DNA of 64,000 nucleotides from Burkholderia savannae (GTDB taxonomy: Bacteria; Pseudomonadota; Gammaproteobacteria; Burkholderiales; Burkholderiaceae), in NCBI RefSeq assembly GCF_001524445.2, contig NZ_CP013417.1, positions 620,001 to 684,000 on the forward strand, in the 5' to 3' direction. A program made the position numbers and the translations under genes. Below the pieces are notes generated by a model that did no database searches, was not told where the DNA came from, and worked only from the letters and a program-made list of their open reading frames with translations. Of the stretch, positions 38,486 through 47,557 are shown one piece after another. The stretch's first letter is position 1, and each line of letters opens with the position of its first letter.

Positions 38486-38959
38486 TCACGCGCACGCCGT
38501 TGACACGGCTCGCCGGCCGCTTGCGGACGGTCCACGCTCGAGCGCGACGCGAACGGACGGCGGGATGGCGGCCGGCTTGAACGTCGAGCGGTCGACGCAG
38601 CCGATTCGCACGTCCGCGGCGACGAGCAGCGTGCCGTCTCGCCACGCCTGCTGTTCGAATTCCACCGTCGCGCGGCCGAGCCGCGAGATTTTGCAGACGA
38701 TTCCGAGCGCGTCGTCGAGCCGCGCAGGGGCGCGGTAGTCCAGCTCCGCGCGGCGGACGATGAAGATCGTGTCCGTTTCGTCGGCGATCCGGCTCTGGTC
38801 GATGCCGCACGCGCGCAGCCACTCGGTGCGCGCGCGCTCGAAGAACTTCAGGTAGTTCGCGTAGTAGACCACGCCGCCGGCGTCGGTATCTTCGTAGTAG
38901 ACGCGGACCGGCCACGCGAAGTCGGGCGCCGCGTCGGGCTGTCGGCTGGGTTCAGTCAT
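38486..38959 (-). CDS. ybgC: Acyl-CoA thioesterase YbgC
   Basis: 157 residues of the 4-hydroxybenzoyl-CoA thioesterase (hotdog) family: VRVYYEDTDAGGVVYYANYL is the YbgC signature with the catalytic Asp in EDTDAGG, followed by FFERARTEWLR. It is the usual first gene of the tol-pal locus and hydrolyses short acyl-CoA. The start MTEPSRQ (38959) is preferred to MRAMTEP (38968) because the latter is too close to any Shine-Dalgarno sequence. Confidence 0.9.
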   Translation of the reverse strand: MTEPSRQPDAAPDFAWPVRVYYEDTDAGGVVYYANYLKFFERARTEWLRACGIDQSRIADETDTIFIVRRAELDYRAPARLDDALGIVCKISRLGRATVEFEQQAWRDGTLLVAADVRIGCVDRSTFKPAAIPPSVRVALERGPSASGRRAVSTACA

Positions 38960-39070
38960 GGCGCGCATTCTACCGGAACGGACGTTCGCGATTTCCCTGA
39001 TTCGTAACGGAATGTTGCCTTTTGCGGGGCCGCCCGGCAGGCTGCGCGGGCGGTCCGGCGGGGAGCGGGC

Positions 39071-39817
39071 TCAGCCGCGATGGACGGTCAGTCCGGCGGG
39101 CGCCTGCGCGACGGGCATCATCTCGATCGTGTTGATGTTCACGTGCGCGGGGCGGGTGGCGACCCAATAGATCGTGTCCGCGATGTCCTCGGCGGTGAGC
39201 GGCTGGACGTTCGCATAGACGCTCGCGGCTTTCGTGTCGTCGCCGCGGTAGCGCACGTTCGAAAACTCGGTGCCGCCGCAGAGACCCGGCTCGATATCGG
39301 TGACGCGCAGCGGCGTGCCGATCAGGTCGGCGCGCAGGTTCAGGCTGAACTGGCGTACGAACGCCTTGGTCGCGCCGTAGACGTTGCCGCCCGGGTACGG
39401 ATAGCTGCCCGCGACGGAGCCAAGGTTGAAGATGTGGCCGCGGCCGCGCTCGACCATGCCGGGCAGCAGCGTGCGCGTGACCGTGACGAGGCCCGAGCAG
39501 TTGGTGTCGATCATCGTCTGCCATTCGTCGAGGCTGGCTCTGTGCGCCGGCTCGACGCCGAGCGCGAGGCCCGCATTGTTGACGAGGACATCGATCGCGG
39601 CGAATTCCGCGGGCAGCGCGGCCGGCACGGCTTCGACGGCCGCGCGGTCGCGCACGTCGAGTTCGATCGGCAACAGGGCGCCGCCGAGCTCGGCGGCGAG
39701 CGCGTCGAGGCGATCCTTGCGGCGCGCGGTGGCGACGACGCGGTGGCCGCCATTGACGAAGGCGCGGGCGATGGCGGCACCGAAACCTGCCGACGCGCCG
39801 GTAACGAACACGATCAT
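39071..39817 (-). CDS. Short-chain dehydrogenase, YdfG-like
   Basis: 248 residues of the classical SDR family: the nucleotide-binding TGASAGFGAAIA at the N-terminus, NNAGLAL, and the catalytic YGATKAF with Ser/Tyr/Lys. Sequence near the C-terminus (VYANVQPLTAEDIADTIYWV, HVNINTIEMMP) matches YdfG, the NADP-dependent 3-hydroxy acid (serine/allothreonine) dehydrogenase of E. coli. The exact substrate is inferred. It is divergent from glyA with a long riboswitch leader between. Confidence 0.85.
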   Translation of the reverse strand: MIVFVTGASAGFGAAIARAFVNGGHRVVATARRKDRLDALAAELGGALLPIELDVRDRAAVEAVPAALPAEFAAIDVLVNNAGLALGVEPAHRASLDEWQTMIDTNCSGLVTVTRTLLPGMVERGRGHIFNLGSVAGSYPYPGGNVYGATKAFVRQFSLNLRADLIGTPLRVTDIEPGLCGGTEFSNVRYRGDDTKAASVYANVQPLTAEDIADTIYWVATRPAHVNINTIEMMPVAQAPAGLTVHRG

Positions 39818-40028
39818 TGCTGCTGCTCCTTGAACGAGGCTTGCTGGGGAGAACTCGCTAGCCTACTGGCATCGCGGCGGTGCGGCAAGGCGCGGCGGCG
39901 CTCGCCCGCGACGCATTCCCGGGAATGCCCGGCCGGATGCGCGATAGATTTGTCCCTTAATATGGTTGGGCGGCGCCGGGCGCGGTTGCCTATTCATGGC
40001 GCATCCAATAAACTAACGCGCTCAATGT

Positions 40029-40119
40029 CCCTGCGTGACTGGCGATAAGGCCTTTCGAGGTCAAGGTGGAGCGTCCCACCGTGAAGCGCAGGGCGTCGCT
40101 TTTGCCGTTCGCCTGGGCA
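40029..40119 (+). promoter_or_regulatory. ZTP (pfl-motif) riboswitch upstream of glyA
   Basis: The closing stem CCCTGCG (40029-40035) pairs perfectly with CGCAGGG (40087-40093). Inside lie the conserved GTGACTGGCG (40035-40044) and the hairpin GGTGG/CCACC (40065-40080) followed by GTGAAGCG; the 3' conserved CGCCTGGGCA is at 40110-40119. These match the ZTP/pfl riboswitch, which senses the folate-stress alarmone ZTP/ZMP and is known upstream of glyA and other one-carbon genes. About 150 bp separate it from the glyA start. No terminator hairpin was identified with certainty. Confidence 0.8.
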
Positions 40120-40267
40120 GCCGTTGTGCGCCGCGTTGCGCGCTTTGCCGGTGGCTGTCCTGCCTCGCGTTCCACGGAATCCTCCGCCACGTCGAGCCGG
40201 CTGCGCCGCCGGCTGCGCGACGCATTCGGCCACTTCGGTCAACCTGTACACACTTAACGGAAACCGT

Positions 40268-41515
40268 ATGTTTGACAGAGCCCAAAGCACCATTGCGAAC
40301 GTCGATCCCGAGATCTGGCAAGCGATCCAGCAGGAAAACGTCCGCCAGGAAGAGCACATCGAGCTGATTGCGTCGGAAAACTACACGAGCCCGGCCGTGA
40401 TGGCGGCGCAAGGCTCGCAGCTCACGAACAAGTACGCGGAAGGCTATCCCGGCAAGCGCTACTACGGCGGCTGCGAATACGTCGATATCGTCGAGCAGCT
40501 CGCGATCGAGCGCGTGAAGGCGCTGTTCGGCGCCGAAGCCGCGAACGTGCAGCCTAATTCGGGTTCGCAGGCGAACCAGGGCGTGTTCTTCGCGATGCTC
40601 AAGCCGGGCGACACGATCATGGGCATGAGCCTCGCGCACGGCGGCCACCTGACGCACGGCTCCCCCGTCAACATGTCGGGCAAGTGGTTCAACGTCGTCA
40701 GCTACGGCCTGAACGAAAACGAAGACATCGATTACGAAGCCGCCGAGAAGCTCGCGCACGAGCACAAGCCGAAGTTGATCGTCGCGGGCGCGTCGGCGTT
40801 CGCGCTGAAGATCGATTTCGAGTGTCTCGCGAAGATCGCGAAGGCGGTCGGCGCGTACCTGATGGTCGACATGGCGCACTACGCGGGCCTGATCGCTGCG
40901 GGCGTCTACCCGAACCCGGTGCCGCACGCCGATTTCGTCACGACCACGACCCACAAGAGCCTGCGCGGCCCGCGCGGCGGCGTGATCCTGATGAAGGCCG
41001 AGTACGAGAAGCCGATCAATTCGGCGATCTTCCCGGGCATTCAGGGCGGTCCGCTGATGCACGTGATCGCCGCGAAGGCGGTCGCGTTCAAGGAAGCGCT
41101 GTCGCCGGAATTCAAGGAATACCAGCAGAAGGTGGTCGAGAACGCGCGCGTGCTGGCCGAGACGCTCGTCAAGCGCGGTCTGCGCATCGTGTCGGGGCGC
41201 ACCGAGAGCCACGTGATGCTCGTCGACCTGCGTGCGAAGAACATTACCGGCAAGGCGGCGGAAGCGGCGCTCGGCAATGCGCACATCACCGTCAACAAGA
41301 ACGCGATCCCGAACGATCCGGAAAAGCCGTTCGTGACGAGCGGCATCCGCCTCGGCTCGCCGGCGATGACGACGCGCGGCTTCGGCACGCAGGAAGCCGA
41401 ACTCGTCGGCAACCTGATCGCCGATGTGCTCGAGAATCCGGAGGACGCGGCGACGATCGAGCGCGTGCGCGTGCAGGTCGCCGACCTCGCGAAGCGTTTC
41501 CCGGTCTATCGCTGA
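40268..41515 (+). CDS. glyA: Serine hydroxymethyltransferase
   Basis: 415 residues, full length for GlyA. PLP lysine is in [11 protein letters not shown], with the start [17 protein letters not shown] and family motifs [20 protein letters not shown] and [12 protein letters not shown]. It interconverts serine and glycine with transfer of a one-carbon unit to tetrahydrofolate. It is preceded by a ZTP riboswitch and followed six bases later by nrdR, the usual Burkholderia glyA-nrdR arrangement. Confidence 0.96.
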   Translation: MFDRAQSTIANVDPEIWQAIQQENVRQEEHIELIASENYTSPAVMAAQGSQLTNKYAEGYPGKRYYGGCEYVDIVEQLAIERVKALFGAEAANVQPNSGSQANQGVFFAMLKPGDTIMGMSLAHGGHLTHGSPVNMSGKWFNVVSYGLNENEDIDYEAAEKLAHEHKPKLIVAGASAFALKIDFECLAKIAKAVGAYLMVDMAHYAGLIAAGVYPNPVPHADFVTTTTHKSLRGPRGGVILMKAEYEKPINSAIFPGIQGGPLMHVIAAKAVAFKEALSPEFKEYQQKVVENARVLAETLVKRGLRIVSGRTESHVMLVDLRAKNITGKAAEAALGNAHITVNKNAIPNDPEKPFVTSGIRLGSPAMTTRGFGTQEAELVGNLIADVLENPEDAATIERVRVQVADLAKRFPVYR

Positions 41516-41521
41516 TCGGCC

Positions 41522-42001
41522 ATGCGCTGCCCGTTCTGCCGGCACGACGATACGCAAGTGGTGGATTCGCGCGTGTCGGAAGACGGCGCCGCGATCCGCC
41601 GGCGTCGCCGCTGCTCGGCCTGCGACAAGCGTTTCACGACGTACGAGCGGGTCGAGCTGGCGTTGCCGGCCGTCGTGAAGAAGGACGGCAGCCGCACCGA
41701 ATTCGACCGTCGCAAGATCGTCGCGAGCATGCAATTGGCGCTGCGCAAGCGCCCGGTTGCGGCCGATGCGATCGATGCGGCGGTCGCCCGAATCGAATAT
41801 CAGCTGCTCGCGTCCGGCGAGCGCGAAATACGCAGCGAAAAGCTCGGCGAACTCGTGATGAACGAGTTGCGCCAGCTCGACACGATCGCCTATGTGCGTT
41901 TCGCGTCCGTCTACCGCCGGTTCGAAGACGTGTCCGAGTTCGCGGACGTGATCGAGGAATTCCGCCGCACGGCGCCCGCGAAGCCGCCGCGCAAGCGCTG
42001 A
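41522..42001 (+). CDS. nrdR: Transcriptional repressor NrdR
   Basis: 159 residues: an N-terminal zinc ribbon with two CxxC pairs ([19 protein letters not shown]) and an ATP-cone domain ([18 protein letters not shown]). NrdR represses ribonucleotide reductase genes according to ATP/dATP. It starts six bases after the glyA stop, so the two are co-transcribed. Confidence 0.96.
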   Translation: MRCPFCRHDDTQVVDSRVSEDGAAIRRRRRCSACDKRFTTYERVELALPAVVKKDGSRTEFDRRKIVASMQLALRKRPVAADAIDAAVARIEYQLLASGEREIRSEKLGELVMNELRQLDTIAYVRFASVYRRFEDVSEFADVIEEFRRTAPAKPPRKR

Positions 42002-42186
42002 GCTCGCGCATTCCGTTTTCCGTCTCGTTTCCCATTCCATACGTTTCTCCCGCGTAGCACGCGGTGTTCGTGCTCGTCAGGGCGATTGTCGTGCGTCCGG
42101 CCGCAATGTGCGATTCGGCCATTCGGCAGATGGCGCCCGTTCGTCGGCCCCGGTAGAGTCGGCGCATCGGATTCACGGAGCGGGCG

Positions 42187-42747
42187 ATGCGAGCGGAAGG
42201 TTGCGGGCGAGCGACGGCGGGTTTCATGCTCGTCGAATTGATGGTCGTGCTCGTGCTGGTTGCACTTGTTGCGACGTTGGCCGCGCCAACGTTCGCCGGC
42301 GCGCGCATGCGCGACCGGATCGACGCACGTGCGCGCGTGTTCGGCGCATCGCTCGCGTATGCGCGAGGGGAGGCGGTCAGGCTCGGCATGCGCGTCATGC
42401 TGTGCCGCAGCGACGCTGCCGCGAGATGCATCGCGGCGGGGCGGCCGTGCGACGACGGAGCGACCGACTGGTCGTGCGGCTGGGCCGTGGCCGTCGCGGA
42501 CGGCGAGCGCGGAACGCGCGTCTTGCGACGCATTGTGCGCGACGCTCAGGTGGCCGTGACGGGCGCGGGCGGCGACGTCGTATTTACGCCGCCTGCGGGC
42601 CAAGTAATCGGCGGCTTCCGGAGTTTCGAGTTCGCGCCGAGCGATGCGTCTGACGCGTGGCGCGGCGACCGTTGGCGACGCTGTTTGCGGATCGCGGCAG
42701 GCGGTCGCGTACGGCTTTCCGAGGGCGGTTGCGGAGCGTCGACATGA
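42187..42747 (+). CDS. Minor pilin, GspH/FimT family
   Basis: 186 residues with a class III prepilin signal: a short basic leader ending AG then FMLVELMVVLVLVALVA, with Gly at -1, Phe at +1 and Glu at +5. The hydrophobic helix is followed by a globular domain with several Cys (MLCRSDAAARCI). It belongs to the FimT/GspH pseudopilins of type IV pilus assembly. It is the first of five overlapping minor-pilin genes; the next starts at its stop (ATGATG). Confidence 0.85.
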   Translation: MRAEGCGRATAGFMLVELMVVLVLVALVATLAAPTFAGARMRDRIDARARVFGASLAYARGEAVRLGMRVMLCRSDAAARCIAAGRPCDDGATDWSCGWAVAVADGERGTRVLRRIVRDAQVAVTGAGGDVVFTPPAGQVIGGFRSFEFAPSDASDAWRGDRWRRCLRIAAGGRVRLSEGGCGAST

Positions 42748-43154
42748 TGCGATTTCGGCCGATGCGCGGGAGCTCGTTGCTCGAGGTGGCGATCGCATGC
42801 GCGCTGCTCGCGATCGCGGCGCTTGGCGTAATCGCCGCTTTTCTCGCGACGATACGCGGCGAACGCGACGCCGCGGCGCGCGAGCAGGCGATGCTCGTCG
42901 CCGATTCGTGGGCGGAGATGGCGCGAGCCGGCGGGCCGTCGGGCGTCGATTGGGACCTGTCGATGTCACGTTTGCGTCACGGGAGGCTCGTCGCGACGAG
43001 CGGAGGCGCCGGCACTGCTAGCGTGCGCGTCGAATGGCAACGCTCCGGAGCGGTTGCGGTGGAGCCGTTGCGCTGTGAAGGCGATGTTGCGGCTTCGCGT
43101 GACGGCGACAGGCAATGCGTGGCGCTCGCGTATGTATCGACGGAGCGCTCATGA
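42744..43154 (+). CDS. pilV: Minor pilin, PilV-like
   Basis: 136 residues with the prepilin leader MMRFRPMRG then SSLLEVAIACALLAIAALGV; Gly at -1 and Glu at +5 are present. The start is the first of two ATGs overlapping the previous stop. The length and place match PilV in the fimT-pilV-pilW-pilX-pilE minor pilin order. It probably primes pilus assembly. Confidence 0.78.
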   Translation: MMRFRPMRGSSLLEVAIACALLAIAALGVIAAFLATIRGERDAAAREQAMLVADSWAEMARAGGPSGVDWDLSMSRLRHGRLVATSGGAGTASVRVEWQRSGAVAVEPLRCEGDVAASRDGDRQCVALAYVSTERS

Positions 43155-43936
43155 TGCGAGCGGCGCGTTGGCGTGCCCACACGCTGATCGAGGTGATGAT
43201 CGCAATGGCGCTCGGCTTGCTGATCCTGCTGGCCGCGATCTCGCTCTATCGCGTGCAGCGGGCCGCCTATGCAACGGCGGCAGAGGCCGCGCGGTTGCGC
43301 GACGCTGCACAGGCATCGCTCGCGCTGATTGCCCAGCAGATCCAGATCGCGGGCTTCGTGCCGCTCGACGCGCACGATGCGCTGCCCGTGCAGGGGCTGT
43401 TCGGCTGTGTCGCGGGAAGGCCTGTCGGAGCCGACGGGCAACTCGCATGCGATCCGCTCGCGAACGGCTCCGACGGCCTCGTCGTCCGCTACGTCGGTGA
43501 CGGCAATTCCACTTGGCCGACGACGAGCGGCCAAGCGACGGACTGTCTCGGCCAGGGCGTCGGCGCTGCCGACGGAAAGCCGGTGATCGTCAATCGCTTC
43601 TACGCGCGCGTCAGCACATCGACGGGCGAGCCGGAGCTGTACTGCGAGGGCAGCGGTAGGCCCGGCATCGCACAGCCGCTTGTCGAGGGCGTCGAGCGCT
43701 TGCGTTTGCGCTACCGGCTGAGCGGTGCAGTGCAGTGGACCGATGCGTCGGCTTTGACCGCCGCGGATTGGGCGCATGTGGCCGCCGTGGCCGTTTGCGT
43801 GCAAGTGCGGGGCATGCGCACGGGGCGACTCGTGCGTTACGTCGATTGCGAAGGGCGAACGTCGAGCGCGCAGGACACGCGCACGAGGTTCTCGTTGCGA
43901 CGGTATGTTGCCGTTCGCAATCGAGAAAGCGCATGA
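43151..43936 (+). CDS. pilW: Minor pilin, PilW-like
   Basis: 261 residues. The N-terminal helix HTLIEVMIAMALGLLILLAA is typical of PilW, with Glu at +5. The residue before the processing site is Ala (WRA-HTLIE) rather than the near-universal Gly. A large C-terminal domain with several cysteines follows. It is coupled to both neighbours by ATGA overlaps. Confidence 0.8.
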   Translation: MMRAARWRAHTLIEVMIAMALGLLILLAAISLYRVQRAAYATAAEAARLRDAAQASLALIAQQIQIAGFVPLDAHDALPVQGLFGCVAGRPVGADGQLACDPLANGSDGLVVRYVGDGNSTWPTTSGQATDCLGQGVGAADGKPVIVNRFYARVSTSTGEPELYCEGSGRPGIAQPLVEGVERLRLRYRLSGAVQWTDASALTAADWAHVAAVAVCVQVRGMRTGRLVRYVDCEGRTSSAQDTRTRFSLRRYVAVRNRESA

Positions 43937-44532
43937 TGCGTTTCGCAGCCGTGCTTCGGGCAAAACGCGTGCGGATCGTTCGCCGCCATTCGGTGCGGCG
44001 CGAAGCGGCGTGGCGGCGCGAGCGCGCAACGCGCGGCTCGTCCGGTGTTGCGCTGCCAGGTGTACTTGCCGTAACGGCTTCGTTGATCGTGATGTCGTCC
44101 GCGTGGTTCGAGATTGCGAAGACGGAAATTCGGCGCACGACGAACGTCGCGAGTCGATCGATTGCATTTCGCGCAGCGGACGCCGCGCTCGAGGCGTGCG
44201 CCGATGCGCTGTCGAGCGGTACGGCGCCATTCGCCCCCGCGGGAGGCGATGCGACGACGGCACGCGAGCCGGATGGGTGGCGGCAACCGGGCGCGTTCGA
44301 CGGCGGCGGCGCGTTCAGGCCATACGCCGGATGGCCGGGCGCGGCGCAGGCGCCGAGCTGCGTGATCGAAGCGTGGAAGCTGCCGGGTCGTCCCAACGCG
44401 CGCGCATACCTCGTGACCGCGCGTGGCGTGGGTGCGATGAAGGATACGGTCGAGTGGCTGCAACTGCAGGTTGCGATCGACAGCAGTCGCATCGAACGCC
44501 GTTGGCGCCGGGTTGTGGGACGGCCGGCATAG
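43933..44532 (+). CDS. pilX: Minor pilin, PilX-like
   Basis: 199 residues. A long basic leader is followed by a hydrophobic segment GVALPGVLAVTASLIVMSSA and then the conserved PilX-type pattern SIAFRAADAALEACADAL. As in other PilX proteins the +5 Glu is absent. It overlaps pilW and its TAG stop is directly before the next ATG. Confidence 0.72.
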   Translation: MMRFAAVLRAKRVRIVRRHSVRREAAWRRERATRGSSGVALPGVLAVTASLIVMSSAWFEIAKTEIRRTTNVASRSIAFRAADAALEACADALSSGTAPFAPAGGDATTAREPDGWRQPGAFDGGGAFRPYAGWPGAAQAPSCVIEAWKLPGRPNARAYLVTARGVGAMKDTVEWLQLQVAIDSSRIERRWRRVVGRPA

Positions 44533-44550
44533 ATGGAGAGGGAAGCGGTA

Positions 44551-45003
44551 ATGAAGTATGTTGAACGCAGTTCGCATTTGCGCGGTTTCACGCTGATCGA
44601 AGTGATCGTCGCACTTGCGATCGTGGCCGTGCTGGCGGCGCTTGCGGTGCCGTCGTATCGCGGCCATGTCGAACGCGGGAACCGGTTGAGCGCGATTGCC
44701 GCGCTGTATCGCGCCGCGCAGTATGTCGACGCGTTCGGCGAGGGGGCGCCCGCCACATTGCCGGAAGAAATGAACCGGGTGCCCGATTCGGACAACGCCG
44801 TCTATGCGTTGCGGATCATGTTCGACGGCGCGCGTGGTGGTTATGCGCTGGAGGCGAGCCCGACCGCCAATGGTGCGATGCGGGACGACCGCTGCGGAGC
44901 CTATGTGCTGCACGCGGACGGCACGCGCGAGAATCGCGTGGCCGGAGCGAATGCTGCCGGCCGGGATATGCCGAACGCCGACGCTTGTTGGCGAACGGGT
45001 TAG
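44551..45003 (+). CDS. pilE: Minor pilin, PilE-like
   Basis: 150 residues with a canonical prepilin leader: MKYVERSSHLRG then FTLIEVIVALAIVAVLAAL, Gly at -1 and Glu at +5. Residues AVPSYRGHVERGNRLSAIAA fit PilE/pilin. The ATG at 44551 is preferred over 44533, which sits directly after the pilX stop with no ribosome binding site. It is the last gene of the minor pilin operon, converging with the YqjK-like gene. Confidence 0.82.
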   Translation: MKYVERSSHLRGFTLIEVIVALAIVAVLAALAVPSYRGHVERGNRLSAIAALYRAAQYVDAFGEGAPATLPEEMNRVPDSDNAVYALRIMFDGARGGYALEASPTANGAMRDDRCGAYVLHADGTRENRVAGANAAGRDMPNADACWRTG

Positions 45004-45036
45004 GCGCGATTCGGCCCGAGGCTCGACCGATTGCGG

Positions 45037-45507
45037 CTACGCACGCCGATCGCGCGGCGCCGGCGCGTCGGATGGGGCGGATGAGTCGTCGCTGCTCTTC
45101 GCCTGCCTCCAGATCTGATACGCCTCCCACACCGCGAAGCCGACGGCACCCCATTTGAGTGCGGGGCGCGCGCTTGCCCGCAGCAGCGCCCGCATGGGCT
45201 TCGCCAGCACGACGGATGCGAGCGAGCTCAACAACGGATACTGGCTGACGAGCGCGCCGAGCGTCGCGTTCACGTTCCTCGCCGACTTGCCGAGCGAGCC
45301 GCCCGACACGCCGGGCACGAGGAACTTCAGCCACTTGAAATGCGTGACGGACTGGCGCAGCTCGGCGCCCGCCTGTGCGAGTTCCAGGCGCTCGACGTCG
45401 GAGCGCAGGATCAGCAGTTCCTTGCGTAGCGCGCGGTACTGGGCCGCGCTCATGTGCCGCTTCTGCGAAGCGGTGCGGAATCGTTGTTCCGGAGCGGAGT
45501 AACTCAT
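45037..45507 (-). CDS. YqjK-like membrane-associated protein
   Basis: 156 residues. The N-terminal half is basic and helical with a coiled-coil look (LRKELLILRSDVERLELAQA), followed by a weakly hydrophobic region near 75-145. It has no clear enzymatic domain. Its position after YqjE- and YqjD-like genes on the same strand matches yqjK of the yqjCDEK operon of E. coli, though sequence similarity is only suggestive. Function is unknown; the set is membrane-associated and stationary-phase linked in E. coli. Confidence 0.6.
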   Translation of the reverse strand: MSYSAPEQRFRTASQKRHMSAAQYRALRKELLILRSDVERLELAQAGAELRQSVTHFKWLKFLVPGVSGGSLGKSARNVNATLGALVSQYPLLSSLASVVLAKPMRALLRASARPALKWGAVGFAVWEAYQIWRQAKSSDDSSAPSDAPAPRDRRA

Positions 45508-45568
45508 GGCGCGTCGACGGGAGATTGGCGAGAAGAAGAAGGGCGCGGCGAGGAGCGCGGCCGCGCGT

Positions 45569-45958
45569 TCACGACTTGCCGCGGAACAGCTCGCGGTCCT
45601 TTTCCAGTTCGTTCAGCGTCGCCTCGAACACGACGGGCGCATTGCGTAGTCCCGAGCGCGCCTTCAGTCCGCAGAAGAGCGCGCCGAGCGCGTAGAGCGC
45701 GGTGATGACGGCGAGCGACTGCCAGCGGTAGGTGTCCCAGAACGCGATCGTGACGAGCACCGTGAGGCTGATGAGTGCCATCGTCGCGAGCATCATTGCG
45801 GCGAGTCCGAGGAAGAGCACGCCCATCAGGCGCTCCTTCTCCTCGGCGAGCTCGATGCCGACGAGTTCCAGCCGGGTCTGCAGGAGCGCGAACACGGAGC
45901 CGAGCAGGCGGCGCAGCGGTCCGTGCGCGGACTGATGCGATGAGGTTTCTGTCGTCAT
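45569..45958 (-). CDS. YqjE-like (holin superfamily III) membrane protein
   Basis: 129 residues with an N-terminal amphipathic part (LLQTRLELVGIELAEEKERL) and two transmembrane helices separated by WDTYRW (LGLAAMMLATMALISLTVLV and a second segment). This is the YqjE/phage holin-like family in non-phage context. It lies between the YqjD-like and YqjK-like genes. Confidence 0.75.
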   Translation of the reverse strand: MTTETSSHQSAHGPLRRLLGSVFALLQTRLELVGIELAEEKERLMGVLFLGLAAMMLATMALISLTVLVTIAFWDTYRWQSLAVITALYALGALFCGLKARSGLRNAPVVFEATLNELEKDRELFRGKS

Positions 45959-46073
45959 GGATGAAGCGCTTGCGCGCGGAGAACGGCCGGCGCCGCGACG
46001 GGCCGGAGCGCGTAATCCCGGCGGCGCGCCCGTGCGCGCCGCCGGGGGCTGTCTCTCGCGTTGGCGCGCCGCG

Positions 46074-46376
46074 TTACTTGCGATTGATCAAGAGGCCGAC
46101 CAGCACGCCGACGCCGGCCGCGATGCCGATCGACGTCCACGGATGCTCGTGTACGTAATCGTCGGTGGCGCGCGCCGCCTTCTTGCCTTTTTCGACCACG
46201 ACCACCTGAACGTCGGCCGCCTTCTCCTTCGCCTGCTTCAGGCGCGTGAGCGCCTTCTCGCGCAGCTCGGTCGCACGGTCGCCCGTGCTGCTCGCGGCCT
46301 GCTTCAGCAGGTCTTCCGCGTCCGCGAGAACAGTTTTGATATCCGACATCAGTTTCTCCTTGTTGACTTCAGACAT
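46074..46376 (-). CDS. DUF883/YqjD-family inner-membrane protein
   Basis: 100 residues: a soluble alpha-helical domain (KLMSDIKTVLADAEDLLKQA) followed by the family's C-terminal membrane helix (HPWTSIGIAAGVGVLVGLLI). ElaB/YqjD proteins bind ribosomes at the membrane in stationary phase in E. coli. AAGGGAG lies five bases upstream of the ATG at 46376, which fixes the start. First gene of the YqjD-E-K trio. Confidence 0.85.
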   Translation of the reverse strand: MSEVNKEKLMSDIKTVLADAEDLLKQAASSTGDRATELREKALTRLKQAKEKAADVQVVVVEKGKKAARATDDYVHEHPWTSIGIAAGVGVLVGLLINRK

Positions 46377-46703
46377 TGCGACTCCCTTCTTGCCGAGGCG
46401 GGTTGTCCTACGCACATCGTAGCGAAACCCGTGCCTGCGGGCGAGCGCGGCGGCTCAGCGTACAGGCGGCGCAAGATCGCGCTTGTGTAGCATGGTAAAC
46501 GACTTGCAATGACAATAGAGAGCCGATCCGGAACGAAAAAGTTTCCGGGATTGTCAAACGCCTCTCGGCAAGAATGACGAAAAGGCATGAATATCTGACG
46601 GAATAATCGTTCGCGCCGGCCGTAGAATCCCTTAAGCTAAAAGCTTGCCCGTGCGCATCGTGCGCCGGGGCACCCAACCCATGCAAGTTCAAGGAGCTGC
46701 AAC
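46377..46703. other. Intergenic between divergent genes
   Basis: About 330 bp between the YqjD-like gene and the peroxiredoxin gene, holding both promoters. The peroxiredoxin has AAGGAG seven bases before its ATG. No clear operator was recognised. Confidence 0.5.
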
Positions 46704-47342
46704 ATGAGTCTACGTCTTGGCGACACCGCGCCGGATTTCGAGCAGGATTCGAGCCTCGGTCGCATCAAATTCCATGGATGGCTCGGCAACAGTTGGGGCG
46801 TCCTGTTCTCGCATCCGGCCGACTACACGCCCGTCTGCACGACGGAGCTCGGCCTGACCGCGAAGCTCAAGGGCGAATTCGAGAAGCGCAACGTGAAGGT
46901 GATTGCGCTGTCGGTCGACAGCGTCGAGTCGCACAAGGGCTGGATCGACGACATCAACGAGACCCAGGCGACGAGCGTCGGCTTCCCGATCATCGCCGAC
47001 GGCGACCGCAAAGTTTCCGAGCTGTACGACATGATTCATCCGAACGCGAACGAGACGCTCACCGTGCGCTCGCTATTCGTGATCGACCCGAACAAGAAGG
47101 TGCGCCTCATCATCACCTACCCGGCAAGCACCGGCCGCAATTTCGACGAAGTGCTGCGCGTCATCGACTCGCTGCAATTGACCGACAACTACAAGGTCGC
47201 GACGCCCGGCAACTGGAAGGATGGCGACGACGTCGTGATCGTGCCGTCGCTGCAGGACCCGGAAGAGCTGAAGCAGCGCTTCCCGAAGGGCTTCAAGGCG
47301 GTGCGTCCGTACCTGCGCCTGACGCCGCAGCCGAACAAGTGA
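46704..47342 (+). CDS. 1-Cys peroxiredoxin (Prx6 family)
   Basis: 212 residues with the peroxidatic Cys45 in FSHPADYTPVCTTELG. No other cysteine is present, so it is a 1-Cys enzyme. The C-terminal extension with WKDGDDVVIVPSLQDPEEL is typical of Prx6-type proteins. It reduces hydroperoxides using an external thiol. It is a single gene ended by the strong hairpin at 47387-47422. Confidence 0.9.
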   Translation: MSLRLGDTAPDFEQDSSLGRIKFHGWLGNSWGVLFSHPADYTPVCTTELGLTAKLKGEFEKRNVKVIALSVDSVESHKGWIDDINETQATSVGFPIIADGDRKVSELYDMIHPNANETLTVRSLFVIDPNKKVRLIITYPASTGRNFDEVLRVIDSLQLTDNYKVATPGNWKDGDDVVIVPSLQDPEELKQRFPKGFKAVRPYLRLTPQPNK

Positions 47343-47386
47343 GCGGCGTGCGCGCCGCGCGTTTTCGCGGCGTGACTGTCATGTGA

Positions 47387-47422
47387 CGAAAAAGCCCCGG
47401 CGAGCGTGCCGGGGCTTTTTCG
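47387..47422. terminator. Bidirectional Rho-independent terminator
   Basis: CGAAAAAGCCCCGGC and GCCGGGGCTTTTTCG form a perfect 15-bp inverted repeat around GAGCGT. With T runs on both strands it can end the peroxiredoxin transcript and the opposing gcdH transcript. Confidence 0.92.
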
Positions 47423-47557
47423 TTTGCGGCGACACCGAAGCGATCCGGAGGCCCCGGCCGGCGCGTGGCTGCCGAGCAACGCGCGCGGGCCTCGGCGGCG
47501 CGGGCGTCGGCCAAAGCGCAAAGCGGGAAGCCGGCCCGGATCGCGTATGCGCGAGGC

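Noticed and set aside
38990..39070. GC-rich hairpin after the short-chain dehydrogenase gene
   Set aside because: A CCGCCCG/CGGGCGG stem exists but no T run follows, so it was not called a terminator.
40061..42040. 659-codon minus-strand open frame opposite glyA-nrdR
   Set aside because: Antisense shadow in high-GC DNA; it has no start signal or domain.
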